A stretch of DNA of 21,961 nucleotides from CAYXOX01 sp964466745 (lineage in GTDB: Bacteria; Pseudomonadota; Alphaproteobacteria; Rhodobacterales; Rhodobacteraceae). This document shows positions 13,810 to 20,646 of this stretch, piece by piece. The first letter of the stretch is position 1, and each line of letters begins with the position of its first letter. The position numbers and the translations under genes were made by a program. Below the pieces are notes generated by a model. The model searched no databases and had not been told where the DNA came from. It saw nothing but the letters and a program-made list of their open reading frames with translations. The stretch covers positions 1 to 21,961 of the forward strand of contig CAYXOX010000038.1 of the NCBI GenBank assembly GCA_964466745.1, read 5' to 3'.

Positions 13810-15129
13810 TCAGGCTTCCAGAACGCCGCCCAGCGAATTGGGGGCGCTCTCCCCGATCCGCACCCGCGCCATCTCGCCGAGCAATTCTGTGGGCGCCTGC
13901 ACGTGGACCGCGTGCAGATGCTCGGACTTTCCCACCAGCTGCCCCGGCAGGCGGCCCGCCCGCTCGAAGAGCACCGTCACCTCCTTGCCCACCATCGCGT
14001 CCTGCGCCTGCCGCTGCTGGCGCGAGAGAAGGGCCTGAAGGCGCGCCAGCCGCTCGGCCTTCACCTCCTCGTCCACCTGCGCGCGCTCCGCAGCAGGGGT
14101 GCCCGGGCGGGTGGAATACTTGAAGGAATACGCCTGCCCGTAGCCCACCGCCTCCACCAGCGCGAGGGTATCGGCGAAATCGGCCTCCGTCTCGCCGGGG
14201 AATCCCACGATGAAGTCGCCGGAAAGCAGGATATCGGGCCGCGCCGCGCGAATCCGATCGATCAGGCGCAGGTAGCTCTCGGCGGTGTGCTTGCGGTTCA
14301 TGGCCTTCAGGATGCTGTTCGAGCCGGACTGCACCGGCAGGTGCAGGTAGGGCATGAGCTTGGCACAACTGCCATGGGCCTCGATCAGATCATCGGTCAT
14401 GTCGTTGGGGTGAGAGGTGGTGTAGCGGATTCGCTCCAGCCCCTCGATCCCGGCAAGCCGGTGCACGAGCGTGGCGAGGTTCGCCTCGCCGCCGTCGGCA
14501 TCGGCGCCGTGATAGGCATTCACGTTCTGCCCCAGCAGCGTGATCTCGCGCACGCCGCGCGCGGCAAGGGCGCTGGCCTCGGCCATGACCTGGGCCACCG
14601 GGCGGGACGCCTCCGCGCCGCGGGTGTAGGGCACGACACAGAACGAGCAGAACTTGTCACACCCTTCCTGCACGGTCAGGAAGGCCGCGGGGCCGCGATG
14701 CGCGGCGGGGCGTGCACCGAGGCGGGAAAACTTGTCTTCCTCGGGAAAGTCGGTGTCGAGCGCCGTTTCGCCCGCCCTGAGCCGTGCTTCCATCGCGGGC
14801 AGGCGGTGGTAGCTCTGGGGGCCGACGACGAGATCGACGGCGGGCTGGCGGCGCATGATTTCGGCGCCCTCGGCTTGTGCCACGCAGCCGGCGACTCCGA
14901 TCCTGAGATCGGGGTTGGCGGCCTTCAGCCCCTTCAGGCGACCGAGTTCGGAATAGACCTTCTCCGCCGCCTTCTCGCGGATGTGGCAGGTGTTGAGCAG
15001 GATCATGTCGGCCGCCTCGGGCGCGTCCACCGTCTCGTAGCCCGACGTCGCCAGCGCCTCCGCCATGCGCTCGCTGTCGTAGACGTTCATCTGGCAGCCG
15101 TAGGTCTTGACGTAGAGCTTGCGCGGCAT
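13810..15129 (-). CDS. miaB: tRNA-2-methylthio-N6-dimethylallyladenosine synthase MiaB
   Basis: A 439-residue radical-SAM methylthiotransferase that converts i6A37 to ms2i6A37 in tRNA, using two iron-sulfur clusters. The N-terminal UPF0004 domain holds Cys12 (YGCQMN), Cys48 (NTCHIREKA) and Cys82 (GCVAQAEG). The radical-SAM cluster motif CDKFCSFC gives Cys157, Cys161 and Cys164. GDFIVGFPGETEADF follows, and a C-terminal TRAM domain covers roughly the last 65 residues. The start at 15129 (MPRKLYVKTYGCQMN) gives the normal family N-terminus; a longer frame to 15177 adds 16 charged residues without support. AAGGAGAGGGG lies upstream. It is first in the minus-strand block that continues to the OmpA pair and phoH. 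Confidence 0.98.
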   Translation of the reverse strand: MPRKLYVKTYGCQMNVYDSERMAEALATSGYETVDAPEAADMILLNTCHIREKAAEKVYSELGRLKGLKAANPDLRIGVAGCVAQAEGAEIMRRQPAVDLVVGPQSYHRLPAMEARLRAGETALDTDFPEEDKFSRLGARPAAHRGPAAFLTVQEGCDKFCSFCVVPYTRGAEASRPVAQVMAEASALAARGVREITLLGQNVNAYHGADADGGEANLATLVHRLAGIEGLERIRYTTSHPNDMTDDLIEAHGSCAKLMPYLHLPVQSGSNSILKAMNRKHTAESYLRLIDRIRAARPDILLSGDFIVGFPGETEADFADTLALVEAVGYGQAYSFKYSTRPGTPAAERAQVDEEVKAERLARLQALLSRQQRQAQDAMVGKEVTVLFERAGRLPGQLVGKSEHLHAVHVQAPTELLGEMARVRIGESAPNSLGGVLEA

Positions 15130-15158
15130 GGCCCGGGCCCCTCTCCTTCGCGCCTCCG

Positions 15159-15187
15159 GCTCTATCTTCTCGGGCACGCGCTTGCAA
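15159..15187 (-). promoter_or_regulatory. Possible miaB promoter
   Basis: On the minus strand TTGCAA (15187-15182) and TAGAGC (15164-15159) are 17 bases apart, which would give a leader of about 22 bases before miaB. The -10 match is only three of six. TTGCAA is self-complementary, so the same hexamer could also serve rightward with GATTCT 17 bases away (15205-15210), toward the glycosyltransferase gene. If so, that gene's start would have to be 15259. Weak prediction. Confidence 0.25.
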
Positions 15188-15258
15188 TGCGGGCAGCCAT
15201 GACCGATTCTCCGCCTCGACCCCGCCGCACCGGCGCAAACGGGGGGATATGCGCAGCG

Positions 15259-16128
15259 ATGACCCTCGAAAGGCTAGAAGACCTCCTTTCGGCTCCCGGG
15301 CGCGGCCCGGTGCGGGGCCCCGTCGCGGTGATCCTCGCCGAGGACGACGTGGAGGTCGAAAGCACCGTCTTGCACCATCTGCACCTCGGGTTCCGGACGG
15401 TCTTCCTGATGTGCGCCGCGGGGGTCGACGTGCCCGAGACATGCACGGCGGACCCGAGGGTGGAGCCCGCGGCCTTCGACATCTTCACGCGCGGAGCACG
15501 TGAGGCTGCCGTCAACGCGGTGATCGAGGCCGCCCCGGGGCAGTGGATCTTCTACTGTTTCAATGCCGAGTACCTGCTCTTTCCGTTCTGCGAGAGCCGG
15601 AGGGTGGGCGAGATGCTCGCGTTCCACGCCGAAGAGCGGCGCGATGCGATGCTCACCTACGTTGTCGATCTTTACGCCGGCGATCTCGAGAAGCATCCCG
15701 ATGCGGTGGCCCTCGACGATGCCTACCTCGACCGTTCGGGCTATTACGCGCTCGGCCGGCAGCGGCCGGACGGAACCTTCCACGAGCGACAGCTCGATTT
15801 CTTCGGAGGTCTGCGCTGGCGCTTCGAGGAACATGTGCCGCCCGAACGGCGGCGCATCGACAGGATCTCGCTGTTCCGGGCACGTCCCGGGCTGAAGCTG
15901 GGCCCGGACCATCGCCTGAACGACGAGGAATTCAACACCTACGCCTGCCCCTGGCACCACAACCTGACGGCGGCGGTCTGCTCGTTCCGCACGGCCAAGG
16001 CGCTCAAGCGCAACCCGGGCTCGACCTTCGATATCAAGACCTTTCGCTGGCACAACTCGGCCACGTTCAAATGGCACAGTGCGCAGCTCCTGGACCTCGG
16101 GCTCATGGAGCCCGGCCAGTGGTTCTGA
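15259..16128 (+). CDS. Glycosyltransferase family 2-like protein
   Basis: A 289-residue protein of a family common in Rhodobacterales genomes and generally annotated as glycosyltransferase family 2. It has no signal peptide. VAVILAEDDVEVE near residues 22-34 could be the first strand and an acidic metal/nucleotide-sugar site. The conserved core is WIFYCFNAEYLLFPFCESR, FHAEERRDAMLTYVVDLYAG, LDFFGGLRWRFEEH and a C-terminal end LLDLGLMEPGQWF. Substrate is unknown; surface polysaccharide synthesis is only a family-level guess. The start at 15259 has GGGGGGAT about ten bases upstream; an in-frame ATG at 15199 would add 20 low-complexity residues. It is divergent from miaB and converges on the DUF6455 gene with a 21-base gap. 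Confidence 0.85.
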   Translation: MTLERLEDLLSAPGRGPVRGPVAVILAEDDVEVESTVLHHLHLGFRTVFLMCAAGVDVPETCTADPRVEPAAFDIFTRGAREAAVNAVIEAAPGQWIFYCFNAEYLLFPFCESRRVGEMLAFHAEERRDAMLTYVVDLYAGDLEKHPDAVALDDAYLDRSGYYALGRQRPDGTFHERQLDFFGGLRWRFEEHVPPERRRIDRISLFRARPGLKLGPDHRLNDEEFNTYACPWHHNLTAAVCSFRTAKALKRNPGSTFDIKTFRWHNSATFKWHSAQLLDLGLMEPGQWF

Positions 16129-16149
16129 CGCGCGCGGGGCGCGGCGGGA

Positions 16150-16407
16150 TCAGGGCCTGAGCGCGTCGAAGAGCTGCGCATTGCGGCAATAGCCCGGAGC
16201 CTCGTCGGCTTCGCCCGGCGCGGTGTCGCGCTCCCAGTCGGCGCAGGCCCCGGGCGCCTCGCACCCCCGGCAGCGCGTCACGGCCTCGGACCAGTCCGCC
16301 AGACTCAGCGTGCCCGCCTCCGCGGCTCCGGCGATATCCACGCCCAGCCTGTCGGCCATTGTGCGGGCAAGCATGTAGTGTTTGCGCAGATCGCCAAGCG
16401 GTTTCAT
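16150..16407 (-). CDS. DUF6455-type small cysteine-containing protein
   Basis: An 85-residue soluble protein. It starts MKPLGDLRKHYMLARTMADR and carries a cysteine-rich C-terminal half: RCRGC, then GAC, and a final YCRNAQLF. The four cysteines in this pattern match a small family widespread in Rhodobacterales that I recognise as DUF6455; its function is not known. Metal or cluster binding by the cysteines is possible but unproven. The start at 16407 gives the usual family N-terminus. The gene lies 88 bases downstream of the M48 protease gene on the same strand and may share its transcript. Confidence 0.82.
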   Translation of the reverse strand: MKPLGDLRKHYMLARTMADRLGVDIAGAAEAGTLSLADWSEAVTRCRGCEAPGACADWERDTAPGEADEAPGYCRNAQLFDALRP

Positions 16408-16495
16408 GGGCGCCTCCGGGTGCCGGCAAGGGTTGACCTGCCCGCAAGTGAAGCAGCCGCGCACCCGGTGCGCCTTGACCTCGGTCAAGCCCGGC

Positions 16496-17206
16496 TCAAA
16501 GCCCGAACTGCGCCACCGTCTGGCGCACCACCCGCAGCCGCTCGGCATTCGGAGGATGCGTGCCGAGGAAGCGGTCGCCCGGATCGGGGATCCGGTTGAA
16601 GAACTCCGCGCCACGCAGCGGATCGAAGCCGGCCCGGGCGGCGATGACGGCACCCAGAGCATCGGCCTCCAGCTCGAACTCCTTGGAAAAGGTGCGCGCG
16701 CCCACCGATGCGCCGATCTCCTGGGCCGTGCGAACGGCGGCCGCGCCTCCCCCACTTGCGGTGGCGATCTGGCCGAGGATCACCGCGCCAAGCGTTGCGG
16801 TTTCTCGCTGCCTGTCGAGATGCCCGGCGATGTGATGGGCCGCCTCATGGCCCAGCACGAAGGCCAACTCATCGCGGTTGCGGGCGTCGGCAATGAGGCC
16901 GACGGTGAAGCCGATGATCGGGCGGCCCGAGGCGTCGCGGGTCTGAAAGGCGTTCGCGGGCAGGCCGGGCCGATCGTCCACCACGATCAGGAAATCGCAG
17001 TCCACCCCCTGGGTGCGGGCGCGGCACTCGCGCTCGGCCACGGGCTCCACCTGCTCGACCACGGCGATGAAATTGAGGGCGAGCGTCCTGCTGTCGAGCA
17101 GTTGCGGATCGGCCGGCGCGGCTGCGTTCGAAGGCGCGGGCGGCGCCGGAAGCGGCGCGCAGCCGGCCAGCAGTGCAGTGGCAAGGAGGGCGACGACGGC
17201 ACGCAT
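16496..17206 (-). CDS. M48-family metallopeptidase, lipoprotein
   Basis: A 236-residue predicted lipoprotein zinc protease. MRAVVALLATALLAGCAPLP provides a signal peptide and lipobox LAGC (Cys16). The zinc-binding HExxH appears as HEAAH at residues 120-124, and the downstream ligand is Glu180 in FELEADALG, the M48 ExxAD-like context. GTHPPNAERLRVV near the C-terminus is typical of periplasmic M48 proteases related to the LoiP/BepA group, which handle outer-membrane protein quality control. No extra membrane helices or TPR domain are present, so this is a short member. The start is supported by GGGAG seven bases upstream. It is divergent from the DCC-family gene across a 144-base gap with a strong dyad. 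Confidence 0.94.
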   Translation of the reverse strand: MRAVVALLATALLAGCAPLPAPPAPSNAAAPADPQLLDSRTLALNFIAVVEQVEPVAERECRARTQGVDCDFLIVVDDRPGLPANAFQTRDASGRPIIGFTVGLIADARNRDELAFVLGHEAAHHIAGHLDRQRETATLGAVILGQIATASGGGAAAVRTAQEIGASVGARTFSKEFELEADALGAVIAARAGFDPLRGAEFFNRIPDPGDRFLGTHPPNAERLRVVRQTVAQFGL

Positions 17207-17256
17207 GCGGATCTCCCGGGGTTTACCGGCCAAGATACCGCGAGGCCTGCTGGCTT

Positions 17257-17289
17257 CCAGCCACTTCACGCAGTGGTGTGAAGGGCTGG
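17257..17289. repeat. Imperfect 12-bp dyad between divergent M48 and DCC genes
   Basis: CCAGCC (17257-17262) pairs with GGCTGG (17284-17289) and CTTCAC (17264-17269) pairs with GTGAAG (17278-17283), leaving a single bulged A at 17263 and an eight-base loop. It stands 51 bases upstream of the M48 start and 61 upstream of the DCC start. It could be an operator shared by the two divergent genes or an RNA hairpin in one leader. No T-run follows. Confidence 0.5.
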
Positions 17290-17350
17290 CGGAAGGGCGC
17301 GCGGCATCTACCTTGGAGATTGCACTCCAGACAGCAAGCACGCCCGCACC

Positions 17351-17743
17351 ATGACCCGGACCGAAACAGCCACACCCCTCGACGTGCTCTACAACGGGCG
17401 CTGCCCGATCTGCTCGCGCGAGATCGCGGCCTACCGCCGCTACAGCGAGGCGCGAGGGCTGGACATACGCTTCACCGACATTTCGGCGGCCGATCTCGCC
17501 GCACTGGGGCTGACGGAAGAAGCCGCCACCAAGCGGCTGCACGTGGTCGATGGAGGCAAACTTCTTTCGGGTGTTGCCGCCTTCGGGCGGCTCTGGCGCG
17601 CCATGCCGCGCATGGCCTGGGCCGGCAGGATGGTGGAACTGCCGCTGCTCGGCGCCGTGGCCGGGGTGATCTACAACCGCGTCCTCGCGCCGCTCCTTTA
17701 CGCGATGCACAGGCGGCGGGAAGCCCGCGCGGGCCGACACTGA
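17351..17743 (+). CDS. DCC-family (DUF393) thiol-disulfide oxidoreductase-like protein
   Basis: A 130-residue small protein of the DUF393/YuxK group. The N-terminal VLYNGRCPICSREIAAYRR (about residues 11-29) shows the CxxC-type cysteine pair (Cys17, Cys20) after a short strand, thioredoxin-like in character. The rest contains the family KRLHVVDGGKLLSGVAAFGRLW segment (about 56-77) and a C-terminal amphipathic region LLYAMHRRREARAGRH. Members are predicted oxidoreductases, but a defined substrate is not known to me. The ribosome-binding site is weak. The following small hypothetical gene begins 47 bases later on the same strand. Confidence 0.9.
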   Translation: MTRTETATPLDVLYNGRCPICSREIAAYRRYSEARGLDIRFTDISAADLAALGLTEEAATKRLHVVDGGKLLSGVAAFGRLWRAMPRMAWAGRMVELPLLGAVAGVIYNRVLAPLLYAMHRRREARAGRH

Positions 17744-17790
17744 GCGAGCGGCCCGGTTGCATCGGGCAGCGGCCGCGTTAGGCTCGGCCA

Positions 17791-18036
17791 ATGTTCACCA
17801 TAGAGCACGATTTCGACGCCACGGTCATCACCCTCGTCGACGAGGGTGCGGCGCCGCTGGGCGAGGATGTGATCGTCACCGCCTTCGAGGATTGCGTGAC
17901 CATCGAGCAATACGATGCACGGACCGACACCACCCAGAAGCTCACCCTCTCGCTGGCACAGGTGGCCGATCTTGCGGCGGCCCTGAACCTGCCGGAAGGG
18001 ATCTACAGCCGCGGCGGCACCGCGCCCTCGGGCTGA
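17791..18036 (+). CDS. Small conserved-looking hypothetical protein
   Basis: An 81-residue acidic protein, MFTIEHDFDATVITLVDEGA and onward, with a strand-rich N-terminal half (FTIEHDFDATVITLVD, DVIVTAFEDCVTIEQYD) and a helical end (SLAQVADLAAALNLPEGIYS). No signal peptide, membrane helix or recognised motif. Its composition and regular alternation of hydrophobic residues look like a real folded protein, and I believe similar small proteins occur in related genomes, but I cannot name a family. Its last 34 bases overlap the 3' end of trpF, which is on the opposite strand. Confidence 0.75.
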   Translation: MFTIEHDFDATVITLVDEGAAPLGEDVIVTAFEDCVTIEQYDARTDTTQKLTLSLAQVADLAAALNLPEGIYSRGGTAPSG

Positions 18037-18695
18037 GCTCTCCCGGCGGACGCGGCACCGCAGGCCGCCAGAAAACGGCGGATCAGCTCGGGGCTCTTGC
18101 GGCCGGGCGCGTCTTCCACGCCGGAAGACACATCCACCTGCCGGGCACCGGTAAGGTCGACGGCCTCTGCCACCGTCGCTTCGGTGAGCCCGCCGGCCAG
18201 CATCCACGGCACGCTCCAGCGCCGAGCGGCGATCAGGCGCCAGTCGAATCGCAGCCCGTTTCCCCCCGGCAACACCGCACCGACGGGCGGCTTGGCATCG
18301 ACGAGAATCTGGTCGGCCGCGTCTGCGTGGGCATCGAGCGCGGGCAGATCTTCCGCACCCGCGATGCCAACTGCCTTCATCACCGGCAGGCCGAAGCGCG
18401 CGCGCACTTCGGCCACACGCTCGGGCCGCTCTCTGCCGTGCAGCTGGAGCATGTCGAGCGGGACGGTCGAGAGAAGCGCATCGAGCGCGGCATCCTCGGC
18501 ATTAACCGTCAGGCCGACCTTGCAGATCCCCGGCGGCACGCCCTGCGCCAGCTCGCGGGCGCGCGCGGCACCGAGGTGCCGGGGAGACTTCGGGAAGAAA
18601 ACGAAACCGACGTAGGCCGCACCGCCCGCGCAGGCCGCCTCCACATGATCCGGTTCGGTGAGGCCGCAGATCTTCGCGCGGATACCGCCCTGCAT
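18003..18695 (-). CDS. trpF: Phosphoribosylanthranilate isomerase TrpF
   Basis: A 230-residue TIM-barrel enzyme of tryptophan biosynthesis that converts phosphoribosylanthranilate to CdRP. The N-terminal KICGLTEPDHVEAA supplies the catalytic cysteine; GFVFFPKSPRHL, LDMLQLHGRE, LVDAKPP and MLAGGLTEATVAEAV with VDVSSGVEDAPGRK are the usual conserved loops, including the phosphate-binding GG and SSGVE. The last 15 or so residues (SAGRAQPEGAVPPRL) extend beyond the common end. The start at 18695 is two bases after the lapA stop, so the genes are coupled. The neighbourhood ihfB-lapA-trpF is common in alphaproteobacteria. Confidence 0.97.
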   Translation of the reverse strand: MQGGIRAKICGLTEPDHVEAACAGGAAYVGFVFFPKSPRHLGAARARELAQGVPPGICKVGLTVNAEDAALDALLSTVPLDMLQLHGRERPERVAEVRARFGLPVMKAVGIAGAEDLPALDAHADAADQILVDAKPPVGAVLPGGNGLRFDWRLIAARRWSVPWMLAGGLTEATVAEAVDLTGARQVDVSSGVEDAPGRKSPELIRRFLAACGAASAGRAQPEGAVPPRL

Positions 18696-18697
18696 CG

Positions 18698-19057
18698 TCA
18701 GCGGTTCGGGGCGCCGTCTTCGAGCAGGGCGAGGACCTCGTCCTTGTCCTTGTCGCGTTCGCCCTTCACGCGGCGCACTTCCCGCTCGAGCTGGCGCACT
18801 TCGCGGCGACGGCGGCTGGCCTCGGCCCGGTGCTTGCCCTCGCGCAGCCATTCCCAGAAGAACCCGATCAGCAGCCCGGCGGCGATGGCTGCATAGATCA
18901 CCGCGAAGAGCGGCAGGGTCACCGAAACCGAAACGCCGAGCAATTCGGCGAGCGGCCCCGGCAGCAACGCCAGGACCACAGGGTCGCGGTTGGCGAGCGC
19001 AACGGTGATCAGACAGATCGCAAGGACGCCCAGGAAGGCGTAACGAAGATAGCGCAT
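18698..19057 (-). CDS. lapA: LapA-domain (DUF1049) membrane protein
   Basis: A 119-residue inner-membrane protein. Two hydrophobic helices (about residues 5-22 and 44-68) flank a short loop containing the family segment ANRDPVVLALLPGP. A strongly charged, coiled-coil-like tail follows (about 72-108, rich in Arg, Glu and Lys). In gammaproteobacteria the related LapA works with LapB in controlling lipopolysaccharide synthesis; whether this protein does the same is not shown, since no LapB is visible. It starts eight bases after ihfB and ends two bases before trpF, so the three genes form one transcript. Confidence 0.88.
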   Translation of the reverse strand: MRYLRYAFLGVLAICLITVALANRDPVVLALLPGPLAELLGVSVSVTLPLFAVIYAAIAAGLLIGFFWEWLREGKHRAEASRRRREVRQLEREVRRVKGERDKDKDEVLALLEDGAPNR

Positions 19058-19065
19058 GGGGCTGG

Positions 19066-19347
19066 TCAGCCTCCGTTCAAGCGATCGCGCAGCAGCTTGC
19101 CCGTCTTGAAGAACGGCACGTGCTTCTCCTCGACCTGCACGGCCTCGCCGGTCCTTGGATTGCGGCCGATGCGCGCGTCGCGCTTCTTGACGGAAAACGC
19201 GCCGAAGCCGCGCAGCTCCACCCTGTCGCCCCGCGTCATCGCCTCGATGATCTCCTCGAAGATCGTGTTCACGATGCGCTCGACATCGCGCTGGTATAGA
19301 TGGGGGTTCTCGTCGGCGATCTTCTGGATGAGCTCAGACCTGATCAT
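19066..19347 (-). CDS. ihfB: Integration host factor subunit beta
   Basis: A 93-residue nucleoid DNA-bending protein of the HU/IHF family. MIRSELIQKIADENPHLYQR is the typical IhfB start; VELRGFGAFSVKKRDARIGR and the DNA-intercalating arm GRNPRTGE (residues 61-68, Pro64) are diagnostic, and VEEKHVPFFKTGKLLRDRL favours IhfB over HU and IhfA. A GGAGGA ribosome-binding site precedes the ATG by ten bases. In many alphaproteobacteria it follows rpsA directly; here a three-gene segment lies between them. Confidence 0.98.
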   Translation of the reverse strand: MIRSELIQKIADENPHLYQRDVERIVNTIFEEIIEAMTRGDRVELRGFGAFSVKKRDARIGRNPRTGEAVQVEEKHVPFFKTGKLLRDRLNGG

Positions 19348-19597
19348 TTTCTGCGGTCCTCCGGGAGCCGGCCGCCGCGCAGGGCCGGTCGTTCAGGGGC
19401 CGACTATACGCCCATTCGGAGGAGCGCGAAACACCGTGGCATGCGGGTTTGTCGGAAATCCGCCCGGTTGACCGGGGTTTGTGCCGAGCTCCACGTCGCC
19501 CGAGGCGCCGGGGCAAGCCCGCTGCATCGCGGCGGCGCGCAACTGATTCGGCATGCCGGGTAGCCGCTCGGAGGGCCCGGGGCCGGGCGCGCGGCCC
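19348..19597 (-). promoter_or_regulatory. 250-base gap with predicted ihfB promoter
   Basis: No gene is seen. On the minus strand TATAGT (19408-19403) is a strong -10 box; TTTCGC (19431-19426) is a weak -35 at 17-base spacing. Transcription would start near 19396, giving a leader of about 50 bases ending in GGAGGA and the ihfB ATG. GC-rich dyads directly after the membrane protein gene (GGGGCC/GGCCCC, about 19580-19602) lack a T-run, so they are not convincing terminators. Confidence 0.5.
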
Positions 19598-20176
19598 CTA
19601 GCGGAACAGCCTGCGCCCGTAGTGCAGCACTACGGCAAGCGCCACGAGGCCGAGGAGATCGCCCACCGCGTAGGTCATCAGAAGGCGCCAGTTGATCTCG
19701 ATGTTGCCCCCGAAGACCGACATGTGAACGCCGAGCTGGCCGACGAAGGCCGAGAAGATGCCCACGAGTGCCAGAACGCGCCATCCGCGATGCGCATCGA
19801 GGGAATCCGGGCGCATCCCGGTGAACGCCGCCAGCAGCGTGAAGCCGAGCGGCGCGATGGAGTAACTCCAGGCAAGGGCCTGCCACGTTCCGATCTGGTC
19901 GAGAGGAAACCCCCAGAGGATCTGGTTGGCGATGAGCGCCCCCGGCGCCAGCAGGAGAAGGCTGCGCCAGCCTTCGAAATAGGCGCAGATCACCTTGAGC
20001 GCGAAGGGAAGGAAGATCAGCGTGCCCTGAAGCTGGTCGCCCCGGAACACCATCATCTGCAACGGGCGAATGAACTCCCACGAGACAATTGCGAGAGTGA
20101 CGAGAAGGAAACTGTAGACGAACGCCTTGCCGAGGAGGATTGCGCCGGCACGATACACGCCTGTCAGGGTAACCAC
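19598..20176 (-). CDS. Uncharacterised six-helix membrane protein, MASE1-like
   Basis: A 192-residue integral membrane protein with hydrophobic segments at about residues 17-35, 51-66, 72-88, 102-120, 132-153 and 166-186, and almost no soluble part. FLPFALKVICAYFEGWRSLL followed by APGALIANQI, and the late YAVGDLLGLVALAVVLHY, recall the MASE1 sensory membrane domain, whose final helix commonly has a GDxxG pattern. MASE1 is normally fused to a kinase or diguanylate cyclase; nothing is fused here, so if related it is a stand-alone sensor or transporter-like unit. The resemblance is from reading only and could be superficial. The gene follows the winged-helix gene by 35 bases on the same strand. 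Confidence 0.82.
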   Translation of the reverse strand: MVTLTGVYRAGAILLGKAFVYSFLLVTLAIVSWEFIRPLQMMVFRGDQLQGTLIFLPFALKVICAYFEGWRSLLLLAPGALIANQILWGFPLDQIGTWQALAWSYSIAPLGFTLLAAFTGMRPDSLDAHRGWRVLALVGIFSAFVGQLGVHMSVFGGNIEINWRLLMTYAVGDLLGLVALAVVLHYGRRLFR

Positions 20177-20211
20177 GGGACGGTTTCCTCCCCGTTGCCC
20201 ATGGTGGCAAC

Positions 20212-20598
20212 CTAGCTGCGTTCGCGGCTCGCAGCAATTGTTACGAAAACTTCGTGGTCGGCGAGCGCGGATTGCGCCTCGGGGGCGAGAATCTCGTACA
20301 TTCCCGGAGCGCCCGCCATCTTCCGCACCAGGCCGCGTTTCCCGAGCCTTCGCAGAATGCGGTGGAAGGTCGGCTGTGAGAGTTTCGAGGCCAGAAGATG
20401 ATCGCGCGCCGTCTCGGAATGGGTCATCAGCCGACCGTCGCTCTCGCGGCGGGCTGTGGCCGAGAGCGCGAGAAGCACGGCGCGCTCGTTAAAGGTGAGA
20501 TCTGACAGCCCGATGTCTTCGAACGCGGCCTCGACCATGTCCATCAGGGCTGCGAGCTGTTCAATCAAATGTTTAGACAAAACCTTTTTACCACTCAT
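20212..20598 (-). CDS. Winged-helix DNA-binding protein (MarR-like)
   Basis: A 128-residue soluble protein with a compact winged-helix pattern. Residues about 35-50 (TFNERAVLLALSATAR) and 58-90 form a helix-turn-helix, with KLSQPTFHRILRRLGKRGLV as the likely recognition helix, followed by a wing (KMAGAPGMYEILAPEA). The N-terminal about 30 residues may be a dimerisation helix. No ligand-binding domain is seen. The start at 20598 has AGGTA about five bases upstream; a longer in-frame extension crosses the preceding stop region and was rejected. Candidate targets are its own operon, including the membrane protein gene 35 bases downstream. Confidence 0.85.
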   Translation of the reverse strand: MSGKKVLSKHLIEQLAALMDMVEAAFEDIGLSDLTFNERAVLLALSATARRESDGRLMTHSETARDHLLASKLSQPTFHRILRRLGKRGLVRKMAGAPGMYEILAPEAQSALADHEVFVTIAASRERS

Positions 20599-20617
20599 AA
20601 AACTACCTTGAATAGCC

Positions 20618-20646
20618 AAAATTGATTCCGCACGGCATCCTGTCAA
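20618..20646 (-). promoter_or_regulatory. Predicted promoter of the winged-helix gene
   Basis: A perfect -35 TTGACA (20646-20641, minus strand) lies 17 bases from AATTTT (20623-20618), a weak -10. The -35 contains the TGA stop of the upstream receiver-like gene. The segment 20580-20640 is clearly AT-richer than the neighbouring coding DNA. Plausible but unproven. Confidence 0.4.

Noticed and set aside
13678..15258. Long in-frame upstream extension of the glycosyltransferase-like gene
   Set aside because: It runs antisense through miaB and has no resemblance to a protein family; the true start is at 15259 or 15199.
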